A DNA stretch of 64,000 bases from Blastomyces gilchristii SLH14081 (Eukaryota > Ascomycota > Eurotiomycetes > Onygenales > Ajellomycetaceae): positions 489,008 through 553,007 of the forward strand of contig NW_003101677.1 of assembly GCF_000003855.2 (NCBI RefSeq). Reading direction: 5' to 3'. Positions 29,940-43,056 of the stretch are shown here, one piece after another. Both the position numbers and the translations under genes were made by a program. Numbering within the stretch: position 1 is the first letter of the stretch; each line of letters begins with the position of its first letter. The notes under the pieces were generated by a model that worked only from the letters and a program-made list of their open reading frames with translations, made no database searches and had not been told where the DNA came from.

Positions 29940-32900
29940 GCATGCTCAAGAAGATATTAACTTTTGAACTCTTACAGATTCTCATAAGTGTAAATAAAGA
30001 CTCAACTTATGAAGGCTTCTGCACACAGCTTCAGACATTGAATAACTGTCTTATCAAGCTCAAGAGTATACAGAACAGTGATAGAAGATATTACATCTCA
30101 GTCACTTATACACTCACACTGAAGAACAGTAATAATGCAGATATCATGAACTGAATAGATTCAAATGCCTATACATAAGCAAGAGTTTTCACTGTTCAAA
30201 CAGGCTTCTGAGTCTCTGAGATCACTTCTGAAGAAGTCACTGATCAATGTCAATATGAAGTGTGTATTAACTGTAACTGATCAGAATACATTGCTTTCAA
30301 CTGCTGATCAGTCTACATATCTTCTTACTTAAAGAATGAATCAACACCTGTTCACATCAACCATGTTACATTAGAGAAAGATTCAGAAGATAACTATAAG
30401 AATGTCTCAGTGAAACAGGGAAAAGATTAGCTTCTGTTCAAATTTATAAACAGAAGCTTAAAGAGGTCAGATGACAATGATTTGAAGAGAAAATAATAAT
30501 GAATGCAATTCTTATATCTACTGTGATTGATAATATGTATAATATGAAAGTCATAATGAACAGCAGTCTATGTCACTATACAATGATAAAATCTTCAGTC
30601 ATAAGACAACATAACCTTCAGTATATCTCATTATCAAAACCTCAACTTCTTGCAGAATTTAATGATTCAAAAGATGTTTACACTCATTACATAATGAAAC
30701 TAAACATAGATGTCAGAGAATATCAGCATGAAGATATCTATACATATGAAGTTGATAATCTTGATTATGATCTGATGTTAGAACTTGCCTGACTATCTGA
30801 ACAAGACATCTTATTGAATGCTTGAAACAGGAGTTTAATATTCTCTAATAATGATAGAATTCATGAAGATGATATTCACAAGACTATAAATCTGACACAG
30901 ATCTCTGTCAAGGCTTACAGAATGCTCTGAAAAAGAAGTCATCAAAATTACTAACAGAGTCACTGATAAAGTCACTGATAGCAAAACTATATATCAATCT
31001 ATTTCATCAGTCTGACTGATATCAAGAAAGCTCTAGAAAAGTTATTCTATACTACAATAATAGATTCTCACACAAAACTCTTTCAATAATATCATGAATA
31101 TCTAGATGTCTTCTGACAAGATAATATTATGAATATACCTTCTTTATAAGACTCAGAAGTGAATCACAGTATCAAGTTAGAAAAGAAGAATGATAAGAAT
31201 CTCAAGTTATCATGAGACTCTCTTTATAATATGTCTTGAGATGAACTTCTTCTTCTTCAGAAGACACTCAATGATCTGTTAGATAAGAAATTCATATATA
31301 TTAGCAACTCTTCTACTGCAGCTTCTATTCTCTTTGCAAAGAAGTCAGATAAAGAACTCTGATTCTGTATGAACTATCAAGATCTGAACAGATTGATAAA
31401 GAAAGATTAATATCTTTTATCTCTCATCAATGAAATTCTAGCATGAATTAAGTGAGCTCAATGATTTACAAAGCTAGATATCATCATCATGTTTCATAAG
31501 ATTTGTATCACTGAAGAAGATGAATAGCTTACAGCATTCTGAACATGTTATAATCTCTTTGAATAAATAGTCACACTCTTTGAACTGATTAACACTCTCA
31601 GTATATTTCAGAAGTATATTAACTGAGCACTCTGAAATTTCCTTGATAAGTTTGTATCTGCTTATCTAGATAATATTCTCATCTTCACTGATAAATTCAG
31701 AAAAGAGTATCAAGAGTATGTATGAAGAGTATTACAACAACTATAAGAAGCAGAACTATCAATTGATATTGACAAGTGTGATTTCAAAGTTAAGAGTACT
31801 AAATACTTAGATTTCATCATAGAAGCTGATAAGAGAATTTGAATGAATTCTGAGAAGATCTCTGTCATTCTTGAATGAGAAGCTTCATGTACTGTGAAAG
31901 ATATACAAAGCTTCATTGAATTCACTAACTTCTATCAGCAATTTATATGAAACTTCTCAGATATCATAAGATCACTTACAGATCTCACTAAGAAAGACTC
32001 AGTATTTCAATGATTAGTAAACACTGAAGCTGTATTTACACAGATAAAGAAGATATTCATTAATACCTCTCTGCTGATAACATTCAATTCTGATTATGAG
32101 ACAGTTGTTGAGACTGATTTCTCTGACTATGTAATAGAAGAAGTGATATTGTAATATAATGATAAAGATGTTCTATGATCATGTGTCTTCATGTCTAAGA
32201 AACTGAGTCTCACTGAATACAATTATAAGATCTATAATAAGGAACTTCTTATGATTGTACACTGTTTAGAAGAATAAGACTCTGAACTCTGAAGTGTCTC
32301 TGAATTTGAGATAATCACAGATTATAAGAATCTCAAATACTTCATAACTATCTGTAAACTCACTGAATGATAGATGTAATGATCAGAGTTCTTAAGCTGC
32401 TTTTATTTTACAATACACTACTGTCTCAGCAGCCAGAACTCAATAACAGATGCTCTCTTATAATAAGAGCAAGATATGCCTTCTGATGTAGCAGACACCT
32501 GTTAAATGAACTGAGAACATCAGCTTCTAGATCTGAAGATATTAGTTGATCAAGATGAAATAGCTCATGACACTATACATACTTCTCTGATTAGAACACT
32601 CTCTCTTCAAACTGACACTGACACTGATACTGACACTGATATCTCAACTTCTCTCAAACCTACACTAGATGAATTATGATATATAACAGCTCAAACTGAT
32701 GAACTTCTTCAAGTACTCACTGAAGCAGTACATCAAGAAGCACTCTGATTCTCCTCAGAACTATGTATAAGAACTGACATCTCAGAATGTTCAATTGATG
32801 ATAATAACACTCTATGATTCTGTGAATGATGCTGAGTCTCTCACTCTGAACTCTTATACACTCAGATAATGCAAGAGATACATGATTCATATATAACTGA

Positions 32901-34110
32901 CTATTCAGACTGTGAACAACTGTATAGAATGATCTCTTAAGAATTCTACTAATCTGAGATATTAAACAGCATCAGACACTTTATCTGAAACTGCAATTAT
33001 TATTCTTCTATCATCTTATAAAAGAACTGTAGAAAAGATCTACTGAAATCACTCAATATCTCTGATAGAATCTGACAAGATGTGATAATTGACTTCACTG
33101 TCAATCTCTCTGAGAGTAAGAATTGTAGAAACATTCTGATCATCATGAATCAATTGAGCAAAGATATAATATTGAAATCTTGTGATAAAATGAATGCTGA
33201 ATAAGTCACTGAAGCTTTTCTACAGAGCTTATTCTATCAGATGCATGAATTGCTAAGATCTGTAGTATTGAATCAGAGTCATCAATTCATGAGCACTCTC
33301 TGAACAAGAATCTGTCAAGTTCTCAAGATTATATATTATCTGTTAACTGTCTATCACTCTGAGACTGATGATGCTTCAGAGTAGATAATTCAGACTGTGA
33401 AGAATTATCTTTATAAGTTCTATAATTACTTATAAGATGATTGACATAATCTTCTTCTACATGCAGAGGTCACTATTAACAGTTGAGATACTATTTTAAC
33501 AGATATAAGCCTGTTCTTTCTTACACATGAATATCACATGAAAGTGTTGAATCTTCTAGAGATCATACAGTTCACACTGAACCTCTGCAGTTCAATTCAG
33601 ATCACTGATAATATAGTAATAAAGCTCTGAGACATCTGCAACTGAGCAGAGATCTTTATGACAATCACAAAACAAGATCAAGAAGATTAAATCAACATTC
33701 AATGAGATCTCACAGAGCAGTATAAGATAGAAGACCTTGTGTGATTGAATCTCAAGAATATATGAACTATATATTCATCTTGTACACTAGATTATTATCA
33801 TATCAGATATGAAGTGATAGAAGTTCTAGATAGTCACAACTATCATCTTGACACATTATCAGAACTTCATAATGTCTTTCATACAAGTTTGCTCTGCTGT
33901 GTTATCACTGATCTGTTCTCTTCTCAACTGACTTCTAACTGACAACCGCCAGAGATCATAGAAGAAGATAATGAGCTTGAGTGAGAGATTGAAGATATCT
34001 TTGATAAGAGATCATGCAGCCACAGCTGATAATATCTTCTGAAATGAGTCAGCTATAATCAACTGACCTGAACTTCAAGTTCTGTATTATCTGAAACAGT
34101 GATTCTTGAC
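29940..34110 (+). pseudogene. gag-pol of gypsy copy 1, stop-riddled
   Basis: About 30263-30310 holds a nucleocapsid knuckle (CINC...EYIAFNC, with Tyr where His is expected). 30499-30792 is a protease-region frame ending in ELA then TGA, where the inverted copy reads GLAWLSE. 31365-31860 is RT (FCMNYQDLNRLIKKD, then SAYLDNILIFTDKF, the YLDD-type box as YLDN). 32990-33700 covers integrase. 33985-34110 resembles a chromodomain (EWEIEDIFDKRSCSHSW, then YLLKW). Stops interrupt every domain, so no working polyprotein is possible. Confidence 0.8.
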
Positions 34111-34143
34111 TGATAAGAACTGCTTCTCAAAAGAGAGAACTAA

Positions 34144-34516
34144 TGTGATAAACTATGCCTGATCAATTATATAGACTATTTCATTACACTTCACAGATTT
34201 CAATCGCTTCATTCTTGAATATGTACACTTTGATTCTCAGTCATTCTCAATCATTAATTCTCAGCCATCACTTCATTCTCAAATGCATACACTCTGATTC
34301 TCAGCCATTCTCAATCACCGATCCTCAGCTGCTACAAATGCATATAGATTCTTCCGCCCTGAAGCTTCATCACATACATCATCACATACATGTATAAATA
34401 TTCACTTCAATCACTGATTCTCGCACTTTCTCTTTCTTTCCTTCTGTAACATTTTTCTCTTTGTTATATAAGACCTATCAATATAATACCAATCTATTCG
34501 GCGTAGGCCTCTTACA
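34144..34516 (+). repeat. 3' LTR of gypsy copy 1
   Basis: 373 bp. Differences from the 5' LTR are scattered, mostly C/T and G/A. It is followed by the target duplication GAATG. Confidence 0.9.
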
Positions 34517-34575
34517 GAATGAGTGAATTGAAAGATTAAAAGTCAATTATCAACTGATTATTACTGTATTGTGCG

Positions 34576-35081
34576 TAGACTGGCCGCTGAAACTATGAAT
34601 TTCACATTTGGTTTCATTTGGTCTGATCTCATACATTTCTTGGCATGAATTCTGCTGAGACTAGTCATTAAAAAAACATGTAAAGTAACTATATATCAGA
34701 TCTTAAAATGAAATCATGACTTGAAAAAAATGAGAAAGTGGTCTCATTTGATCTTATTTAGTCTCATTCTTGATATAAAGTTACTATTTTTAGACATTTT
34801 AAGGTTTTCTTTAGACTATTTTTAATTTTTTAAAAAGTAACACTTTTTGATAACACTCAAATGAGATTTAAAGTCATTTAAAGCAATAAAAATAATTTAA
34901 ATTGAGAAGTAGAAATCATGATCTCATTTGAAAAATGTAATAAGAGTAGACAGTAAGTCTCACTGAGATAGTATGAAACTACTATCTAATGTTAAAACCA
35001 TGTAATGGGATCAGTTGAATTGATAATAAGACTATCAAAAAATCTGGTTCTGGTCTCAGACACAGTCATATAATCAGTCTA
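34576..35081 (+). mobile_element. 506-bp hAT-like MITE, copy A
   Basis: Begins TAGACTGG and ends CAGTCTA, giving a 7-bp terminal inverted repeat. The flanks ATTGTGCG (34568-34575) and ATTGTACA (35082-35089) form an 8-bp target duplication in which the two differences are both G to A. There is no coding capacity. It is identical in length to copy B at 61814. The short TIR plus 8-bp duplication points to the hAT superfamily. Confidence 0.85.
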
Positions 35082-35118
35082 ATTGTACAAGGTCAGAGTC
35101 ATGATTATATAACAAGGT

Positions 35119-35215
35119 TGTTAGTGATTACTACATCTACTCTAGTCACGTGCCACTTCAACCTATTAAGTGTAACTCGTGTAGTTAGATTACAACACAA
35201 TAACATTATTCTTCA
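35119..35215 (+). repeat. 5' LTR of the copia element
   Basis: 97 bp, ends TTATTCTTCA. The following AAAGGTTATGAAGC is in the place of a tRNA primer-binding site. Confidence 0.75.
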
Positions 35216-35464
35216 AAAGGTTATGAAGCTCTTCACAAGCAATAAATAACTGCAATAATGTGCTAAATTAACATCTTCATGTGTCATTACAAGTGTGTCT
35301 AGATGATTTATTGATTAATTGAACTCATGATGAACCTGAGATTGAGTGAAAAGTCTGACTTAATGAAGAATTACATGTCAATGTGTAGAAGAAGAAATTC
35401 ACAAACATCTGAAGCATAAGAAGAATTGAGTGTCAGTTTATCAATATCTGCAATGAACTGAAAA

Positions 35465-36625
35465 GTGACTGTCTCAGAGATGTTTAAGCCAGATAAAATC
35501 ATTGCAGAGAAACAGTCTGATAAGTTCAATGAATATGAAGACTCAGTTGATAATATCAGTGAGATATCAGACAATGCAGAGAGCTCAAGTGACTGGAACA
35601 ACAATAGCTCAGTGAGTGAGAAGACTTACATGAGACTAGAAATTACAAGACTTCAGTATAAGATTGAGCAGATGAAGACCAGTAGAAGTGACTCTACAGA
35701 TAATGAGATGAGAGCAGATCTGACAGAATATCTTTAATAGAAAGAGAAGACATCTGTTATAATGAAAGTTCTTGAAGAATTCAGAAGCTAAGTAAGACTC
35801 ATCAAAAGATTAATAGTTCTCACTGAATTCATTAACTACTCAATGTGAAGAGAGGAAATTCTTTTGACTGCAGAGCAGTCTGAAATTGATGATATTCTTG
35901 AAGATAATAATCTTGATAAGAATGTCACTATGAACATGCAACATTTCTGAAAAGAACACAATTTTTAATTATATAATTACATGTGATCTGCAATTGCTCT
36001 GCAGATCAAGACTTATTTCACTATACTTAAGAAGTTCAAATTATCAGCTTATACTCTATGAACTATCATAGAGAATAACTTTTCTGAGAGACCTGCTGTA
36101 CACAGAACTCATTTATTTAAAGAGCTTATTGAAATGATCTTTAAAAGCAAAGAATCTGACAGAGCTTTCATTGAATAATTAATTATTATCAGGACTGATT
36201 ATATTCATCTGAAATATAAGATTGAAGATGTCATATTTTTTAATAGATTACTGACAGAAGTCAATAGAGATTGAGCATTCTTCATAAAGAATAGAATGAA
36301 TCAGATTGATAAGAACAATTCAAGCTCTTTAGAAGAAGACTTTATGAGATTATACTGTGACATACTTCTACATCTTTCTACTGTGAAAAATAGTAGTACT
36401 GAATCCATGAAAAATCCTGTAAATAACATTCAAGACAAGGATAAGAAAGACAAGGACAAAGACAATGACAAGGACAAGAACACTGAATTCAAACCTGAAT
36501 GTAGAGATAATGATGTGAGGACCTGCTATCATTGTCAAAAGATTGATCATATTCAGACTGACTGTTGAAAGAAATACTCTGAGAAATGTCCTTCAAATTC
36601 GAATTCCAACATCAATAGAAACAAG
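35465..36625 (+). pseudogene. copia gag remnant
   Basis: Open pieces at 35465-35737 and 36296-36568 are separated by frames with stops. A Lys/Asp-rich run lies at about 36432-36488. The zinc knuckle CYHCQKIDHIQTDC (CX2CX4HX4C) is at 36524-36565, followed by TGA. The reading is then cut by the LINE insertion at 36626. Confidence 0.75.
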
Positions 36626-39005
36626 GAAATCATACAACTTTTCTTTGATGGAATGAAACAAGACAAGACTGAGATAAAAATAGGAGTACCGCAAGGATCT
36701 TCAATCTCACCCATTTTATTTGCAATATACACTGCATATCTATTCAAAAATAGAAATATGAGAATAGTGCGATCTCCGAGTTATGTGAATGATATTGGTC
36801 TAGTCTACAGCTCAAAAACTATCAAAGAGAATTTGAAAGTGATTGAAGAAGCTGCAAAGGAAATCTTTGTTAGAGCAGATATCAATCAAATTCAATTTGA
36901 TATGAATAAAACTGAGTTAATTCATTTCTTTCCTAGATTCAATGAGAAAGAACTATCTCTAACTCTTTTAAATGGAGAGATTAAACCCAGTGTAAATGTC
37001 AAATGATTAGAAGTATGGTTAAACTCCAAGTTGAATTTTAAATATCACATTCAACAAAGAACTGTCAAGGCAGAAAGACTATTGAATAACATAATCAGAC
37101 TATCAAATACAGAGAGAGGTCTATCCTTCCAGGCTATGAGACAGTTATATATAGCCTGTATTACCTCAGTAGCTGATTATGAAGTTCAAGTTTGATGGAA
37201 TAATCAAGGAAATTTCACTGAACTCTTTCAAAGTCTGCAAAACAGAGCTTTGAGAAGAATTCTGAGAGCATTCAAATCATCTTCTATTAAAGCAATGAAA
37301 ATTGAAGCTTCAATTCCTTCTTCTGCTATTAGATTTGAAATGGCCTGTATGAAGTATGCTCTGAGAGTTATAAAGATGAGCTCAAATCATATAATCAGAG
37401 AAAGAGTCTCTTCTTCATTTTCATCAATTAACTCTGGAAATGAACTGGATTGAAATAGATTTCTTGATTGAAATGAAAATAATTCTTCAAAGAAAATGCC
37501 TTCTCAACTGTACAGACTATGCTCTCTGATTAAAAATCAATTTTCTTCTTTAAATATTGAAAAAGTTGATCATGAGAAGATATCTCTCTGAAGAGAAAAG
37601 CTTGAATCTCTTATAGACTTGCAAATAAGTGAACTATCTAGAGAGAAAGAATATGAACAGCATTTGAAGAGAATTTTCACAATCAATATAGAAGACTCTA
37701 TTCTGATTTATTCAGATAGCTTCAAAAATGAAAATTTGAATAGATTAGATGCAGGCATTGCTTATACTGAAGATAATATCAATTTTATCTCAGATTTCTG
37801 AAATTTAGACTGTGAATCTGAAGTCTTTGATGCTGAACTATTTGTAATAGTGAAAGCTTTCAAACTCATTGAAATAAAATCTTATATAAGAGGAAATAGT
37901 TTGAAAGAGGCATGAATATTCTCTGATAGTCAAGCTGCTTTGAAAAGACTTAGAAATAGTCAGATTTATAATAATCAAATGAATCTTGAACTGATCTTAA
38001 ACTCTGTTTTGAAAATTCAAAAGAGAAGAACATTAAAGCTGATAATTCATCTGCACTGAGTTCCTGCTTATATGAATATTCATGGCAATGAATTGGCTGA
38101 TTCAGCTGCAAAAAAGAGTGCAGAATTAAGCAGATCTATTCAAAAAATTGTGTCCTGATCTTTTATAAAGAGAAAAATAAAAGAATCTTGTTTAGACAAG
38201 TGAAATGAAAGCTGGCAGAAACAAAAGAAGAGTATACATTATTCAAGATTTGAAACAAAACCCAAGTGGAAATCTTGTTCAATTAAATGTAAAAAGAAAA
38301 TATTCTCATCTATAATACAGCTGAAACTAGGACATGGCTATTTCAAATCTTATATACAAAGATTTGATGATAGATTTGATTCAATAGAATGCTCATTCTG
38401 CAATGCAAATGAGAATCCTGAGCATATTGTAATACACTGTGCATTATACAATAGTCTGAGAGTCAGATTGAAAGAGAAGTATGATCTAAATCAATTAAAT
38501 ATGAGATTCTTATTCTCAACTGAGACAGGAATTAAATACTTAATAGACTTTCTATCAGAAACTCAAGCAGCTACAAGAAAATGACTAAATTCAGAAATAT
38601 CTGAATATGAAGAGAAGGAAATCAATCAGATATAGTCTATTAAAACAGCTATATACTATCTTTTAATAATTTGTTTTGTTACAGTCTCTCTTTACTTTAT
38701 CTTTTCCTTTCAATTTCTTTCTATCTATCTATTTAATGTATCTATCTTTAAGACTGTGTTCTCTTTTCCTTTGTCATGATATTGTTAAATGGTTTCAAAG
38801 TATCAGAAGATGTTAAGACACTGCAATTTGTAAACAGTTTTTGTATTCTAAGCTGGAATTTTCTGATTTTGCATATCTGAAATTGGTGAATGTATAATAG
38901 TTAACTTTACAGATATAGGAAAAACCCTGAGAACCTTTAGTTCTCAGGTAGATGTCATAGTCTCTGACTGCATACATCTATAATTGAAGAATAATAATAA
39001 TAATA
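36626..39005 (+). mobile_element. 5'-truncated Tad-like LINE inside copia gag
   Basis: A 2380-bp insertion between two copies of AGAAACAAG (36617-36625 and 39006-39014), a 9-bp target duplication. Its 3' end is an (AAT)n run. It holds the 3' half of ORF2: RT (GVPQGSSISPILFAIYTAYL, then SYVNDIGLVYS), RNase H (DSQAALKRLRNS) and a terminal CCHC-like motif (CSFCNANENPEHIVIHC). Classical target-primed 5' truncation. It is less mutated than the full-length copy at 51396. Confidence 0.9.
36653..38635 (+). pseudogene. LINE ORF2 fragment (RT and RNase H)
   Basis: Plus-strand reading from 36653 gives RT palm motifs, with the catalytic box YVND in place of the usual FADD/YADD, then an RNase H region at about 37690-38110 (SILIYSDSFKNENLNRL; GNELADSAAK). 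A Cys/His motif follows at about 38392-38442. Stops such as TGA 37004 interrupt it. Open pieces are 36653-37006, 37250-37453 and 37619-37801. Confidence 0.8.
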
Positions 39006-39009
39006 AGAA

Positions 39010-42000
39010 ACAAGAATAAAGACAAGGATGCAGAGAATACAGATACTGGTTCTGTTCATAATATCATGAAGTAAGTATTTTGCATCAAAGAAAAGGCCTA
39101 TGCAAGTGACCAGACAGGAAAAGACACCTGGATTCTAGACTCTGAATCAGGCGCTCATGCCACACCCCACAGAGATCTTGTCATGGCAAAACCTCAGAAG
39201 ATGAAAGTGATGTTGAAAATGCCAGATGAAATGATAGTTCTCACTGCAGCTATAGAAGATATGAAGGTTTCAGTGAAAGGAATGAATATGCTGTTAAATG
39301 ATGTCTGCTATGTTCTGAAGTTAGAAGTAAATCTCATGAGTATGAGTAAGCTTGTACATCAGGGTTATACCTATAAGCAGTTGACATATGAGAATAATCA
39401 TACTATATTGATTATGTCTCTCAACTCCATGTTCTCATTTACAGCAAGATTAAATGAGAATGATATCTATGAGATGAAAAGGCTGATTATATACAGAGAC
39501 TTGATCTGGTTTACTATACTCAATAATGATTTTGAACCTGTGAACACATTACAGATGAAAGATGACACAATATTGACACTATCTGATAGAAATGATACAA
39601 AGATTATAGAACTTATGATGATGCATTGACATCAAAAGCTAGAATATCTGAATCCTGCAGATATTGCAAAAATGACGGCAGATTCACAACTAGAAATGAG
39701 GATAAAGAGTGACAGAGCTTTGTCATTCTGCAAGACCTGTGTACAGGCAAAAATAACACATTCAACATTCACATCAATGATGAGAACTATCAAACCTGTG
39801 ATGAGATTCTTCATGAATCTTGCAGATGATAGCTGCACACTATATAATGAAGTCAATCTCTCTACTCAGAGACAAGCTAATTATTGAATAAGTATTATGA
39901 ATGATGCTACATACTACAGGTGGATTATTCTTATGATATCAAAGAGTGAGATCACTGTGTGTTTGATGACCTTTATTGATGAAATTGAGATCACTACTCA
40001 ACATTGAATTGAAACCCTACACTGAAATGATGAAGAAGAGTTCAAAAGTCAAGAACTTAAGATCTACTGTCAGAGTAAAGAAATAGTGTATGAAATGACT
40101 ATATCTGATACATCACAATCAAATGGCTCAGTGAAACATGCAAATTAAATAGTTACAGAGAAGACAAGAAGCTTGCTATTTAATAGTGAGCTGGTGAAAG
40201 AGCTCTGGAATGAGACAATGCAAGCCGCAATCATGATGATTAACACATCCTCAACATCAATAAAGATATTTGAATGCAAGGATGAAACATCACTTACATC
40301 TTTTGAAGCTTGAACTGAGGTGCAATCTTCTGTTCATTGAATATGAAGATGAGAGTGCAAGGTCTACAAGAAGGATTTGAAAGTGTCAAATAAGCTCATG
40401 AATAGAACTGATGACAAGGAATGACAGCTGATTGAATATCAAGAATTACATCAATATTGTCTGTGAGATCCTGTTGCACATTGTCTTGAGATTGCATGAG
40501 ATATCATATTTGATAAAGCTCTTGACATGAGTGCAAATACACCTGTAAATACAGTGAGAGACTTCAATGAATTATCTAACAAATTGAACATTCTGAATGT
40601 CAGAGAAGAATGACAGCACTGCTTACTATAACACCTAGTGAAGAAAAAGCTAGATATTTTAAAGATAATTGTCAATGAGAACTTAGAGAATGCAATTGAT
40701 TCAATCTATCTTCTAGATAATAAGACACAGCTTATCATGAATGAAGAGTCTGAAGATCTTATTAATAAGAATGATTCTGTTCTAAGTATTCTGACAGATC
40801 AATCAACTACACTGATAGAAGTCAAGAGAAGTTCAGACTGAAACTATTGACATGAGACAATGAAAAAGAAGATTAAGATATTTGAATAGAAGAAGATATA
40901 TATTATTGTTGAGAAGACTCTGAAAATGAATATTCTTACAGATAAATAAGTATATAATTGAAAATTCAATAATAAGAGAGAAATTATTCACTTTAGAGCT
41001 CACTGAATAATTAGAGAATTCTTGCAACAGCAGGGTATTCATTATATAAGATTATATGCTGCAGTGATATCAGAGTCTACATCATACAGCCTATTTATTA
41101 TATCAACTGTCAAAGAATGAAAGATTAAATTGATTGACTATGTATCCGCGTTTTTGAATGACATACTATCACAGAATGAGATGATCTATATACAACTATT
41201 CACAGGTGTTAAGCATGACAGAGAAGGCTTGATGAGACTACTTCATCAGAGTCTATATAAAATGAAGCAAGCTGTGAGAATATGATATTTCTTAGCAACA
41301 GAACACCTCATCACATTGAGATTCAAGATATCATCTTATAATGATGAATTTCTATATTACTCTGTTCACAAGATCTATCTGACATTGTAAGTTAATGATT
41401 ATCAGGTGATGAGATCTCAAGAACAGTAATTAGACTGAGTATTAAGAAAGATTGCAAAGAGATTTAAGATAAAGAATATTGAAGAGATCAAGTCATATCT
41501 TGAAATGAAGATTAAATGCCAGAGAAATGATGATCTAGCAGTTACATAGAGTCATTATATTGAGAAGATTCTTGAAGATTTCAGTATGAATAAGATGAAT
41601 CCTGCAGAGATCTCAATGATAGCAGGCATATAACTGAAGTTTTCATCTGATGAGGATGATGAATTGAATGATGACTTTACAGCTATAAGATATTATCAAG
41701 AATTGAAATCATTGCAGTATTTAATCTCAAGCAGTCAGTCAGATCTGGCATTCACAGTTAACTATCTCTTATATTTTAACTTGCATTCATATAAAGCATG
41801 TTGGGCAGCATTGAAGCATGTTCTATGTTATGTCAAGAAGATAAAAAATCATGGCATATTATACAGAAAGAAGATCAGTGATAGAGATCTGAGTTCTGTG
41901 ATATACTGCAATTCAGACTGAGCAGAGGTGAATCCTCAATACAAATCAACTACTGACTATATTATATTGATTAATGAGTCACTGATCTCATAATGATTAC

Positions 42001-42390
42001 AGAGACAGACATCTATCATTAAATTAATCACAGAAGTTAAATATATTACAGCTAGTGAGACAGCTTGTAAGATAATCTGATTGAATAATATATTATATAA
42101 TACCAGGTTGATGAATGATGAAAAAGTGAAAATATGCTCACATCTATAAGTTGATAATAAGGAAGCAATTGATCTAGTAAAGAGAAAATCTGTAACACAA
42201 AGATCACATCACATTGAGATTAGATATTATATTCTCTATAATTTGATTGAAAAAGAAGAAATCATGATAAAACATGTTAATTCTACAGTGAACATAGCTG
42301 ACAGTCTTATCAAGTCACTGATGAAGCCTGCATTTGAAGATTTTATCAAAAGAATTGATTTGAAAGAGATCAGAAAGAAATGATTGAATG
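39010..42390 (+). pseudogene. copia pol remnant
   Basis: About 39120 reads TWILDSESGAHATPH (protease, LDSGA-type with an insertion). 39183-39629 continues with LLNDVCYVLKLEVNLMSMSK, the conserved segment after the protease. About 39700-39770 is the GAG-pre-integrase region with Cys pair (FCKTCVQAKITHSTF). About 39800-40160 is integrase (SQSNGSVKHAN). About 41130-41300 is RT (LIDYVSAFLNDILSQNEMIY; HQSLYKMKQAVR). 41664-41921 leads into RNase H (SSQSDLAFTVNYLLYFNLHS). Stops are frequent, consistent with RIP. Confidence 0.8.
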
Positions 42391-42455
42391 ATAATAATAA
42401 TACAGTGAATCAATGAATTTTGCATGTATTTCTTGATTTTTACAGTTATTGCTGT

Positions 42456-42999
42456 TGTCACGCTCCCGGCCGCGCCAAGGCCCTGTTGCGGTTCCACACG
42501 GCCCATCGCTTCCATGCGGATGATTCCATTCATCCCGCAGGCTGTTCGAACCGGTTTCCAACTGCCCTATGACATCATTCGGATATATTATAGGAAGATC
42601 TGATTGATGAATATGAGAACCCTGCTTCTATATGAGGTCAGCAGATTACTTTTCCTTGGCAGTAAGACACTGCTGAGGTATTGCTCCAGCTATTCTCACT
42701 CATGAAATGAGAGAAGGTATTCACTCATTATCTATATAGAATAGCTAGATGCTGGCTCTTTATAAAAGAGACCAGTAATTCATTTTTTCTTCTACTGAAA
42801 TATATATAAGAGTTACTGCATGTCTCATACAATATTCTTAGTATACTAAGTATCATATCTGTGATATCTCCACAATAACTCTGTAGTCTATGAGCTTGTT
42901 ATTTAAGCAAGATAGTTAAGCTCACTTATACAGCTTCTTAAATAACTATCTCTATATAATATCACTGACTAGTCACTGCTTTAATTCTGCTATGTTACA
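42456..42999 (+). repeat. 5' LTR of gypsy element 2, with a RIP-spared first 130 bp
   Basis: The first ~130 bp (to about 42585) keep a GC-rich, CG-containing sequence. The rest is as AT-rich as its partner. Against the 3' LTR that short stretch shows more than 40 differences, essentially all C/G here and T/A there, while the remaining ~410 bp differ far less. Confidence 0.85.
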
Positions 43000-43056
43000 A
43001 TTTAAATCACTGTATCTGATTACATGTTTGAATCAGTCAAGCTCTAACAGACTGAT

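Larger units (their letters stand above)
28686..34516 (+). mobile_element. Complete Ty3/gypsy chromovirus, copy 1 (RIP-inactivated)
   Basis: Two 373-bp LTRs (28686-29058 and 34144-34516) begin TGTGA and end TTACA. They are flanked by the 5-bp target duplication GAATG (28681-28685 and 34517-34521). The interior reads gag, protease, RT, integrase and chromodomain in plus orientation, the Ty3/gypsy order. Every domain carries stops from TGG or CGA changes, so the element is non-autonomous. A second, inverted copy of the family begins at 59608. Confidence 0.92.
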
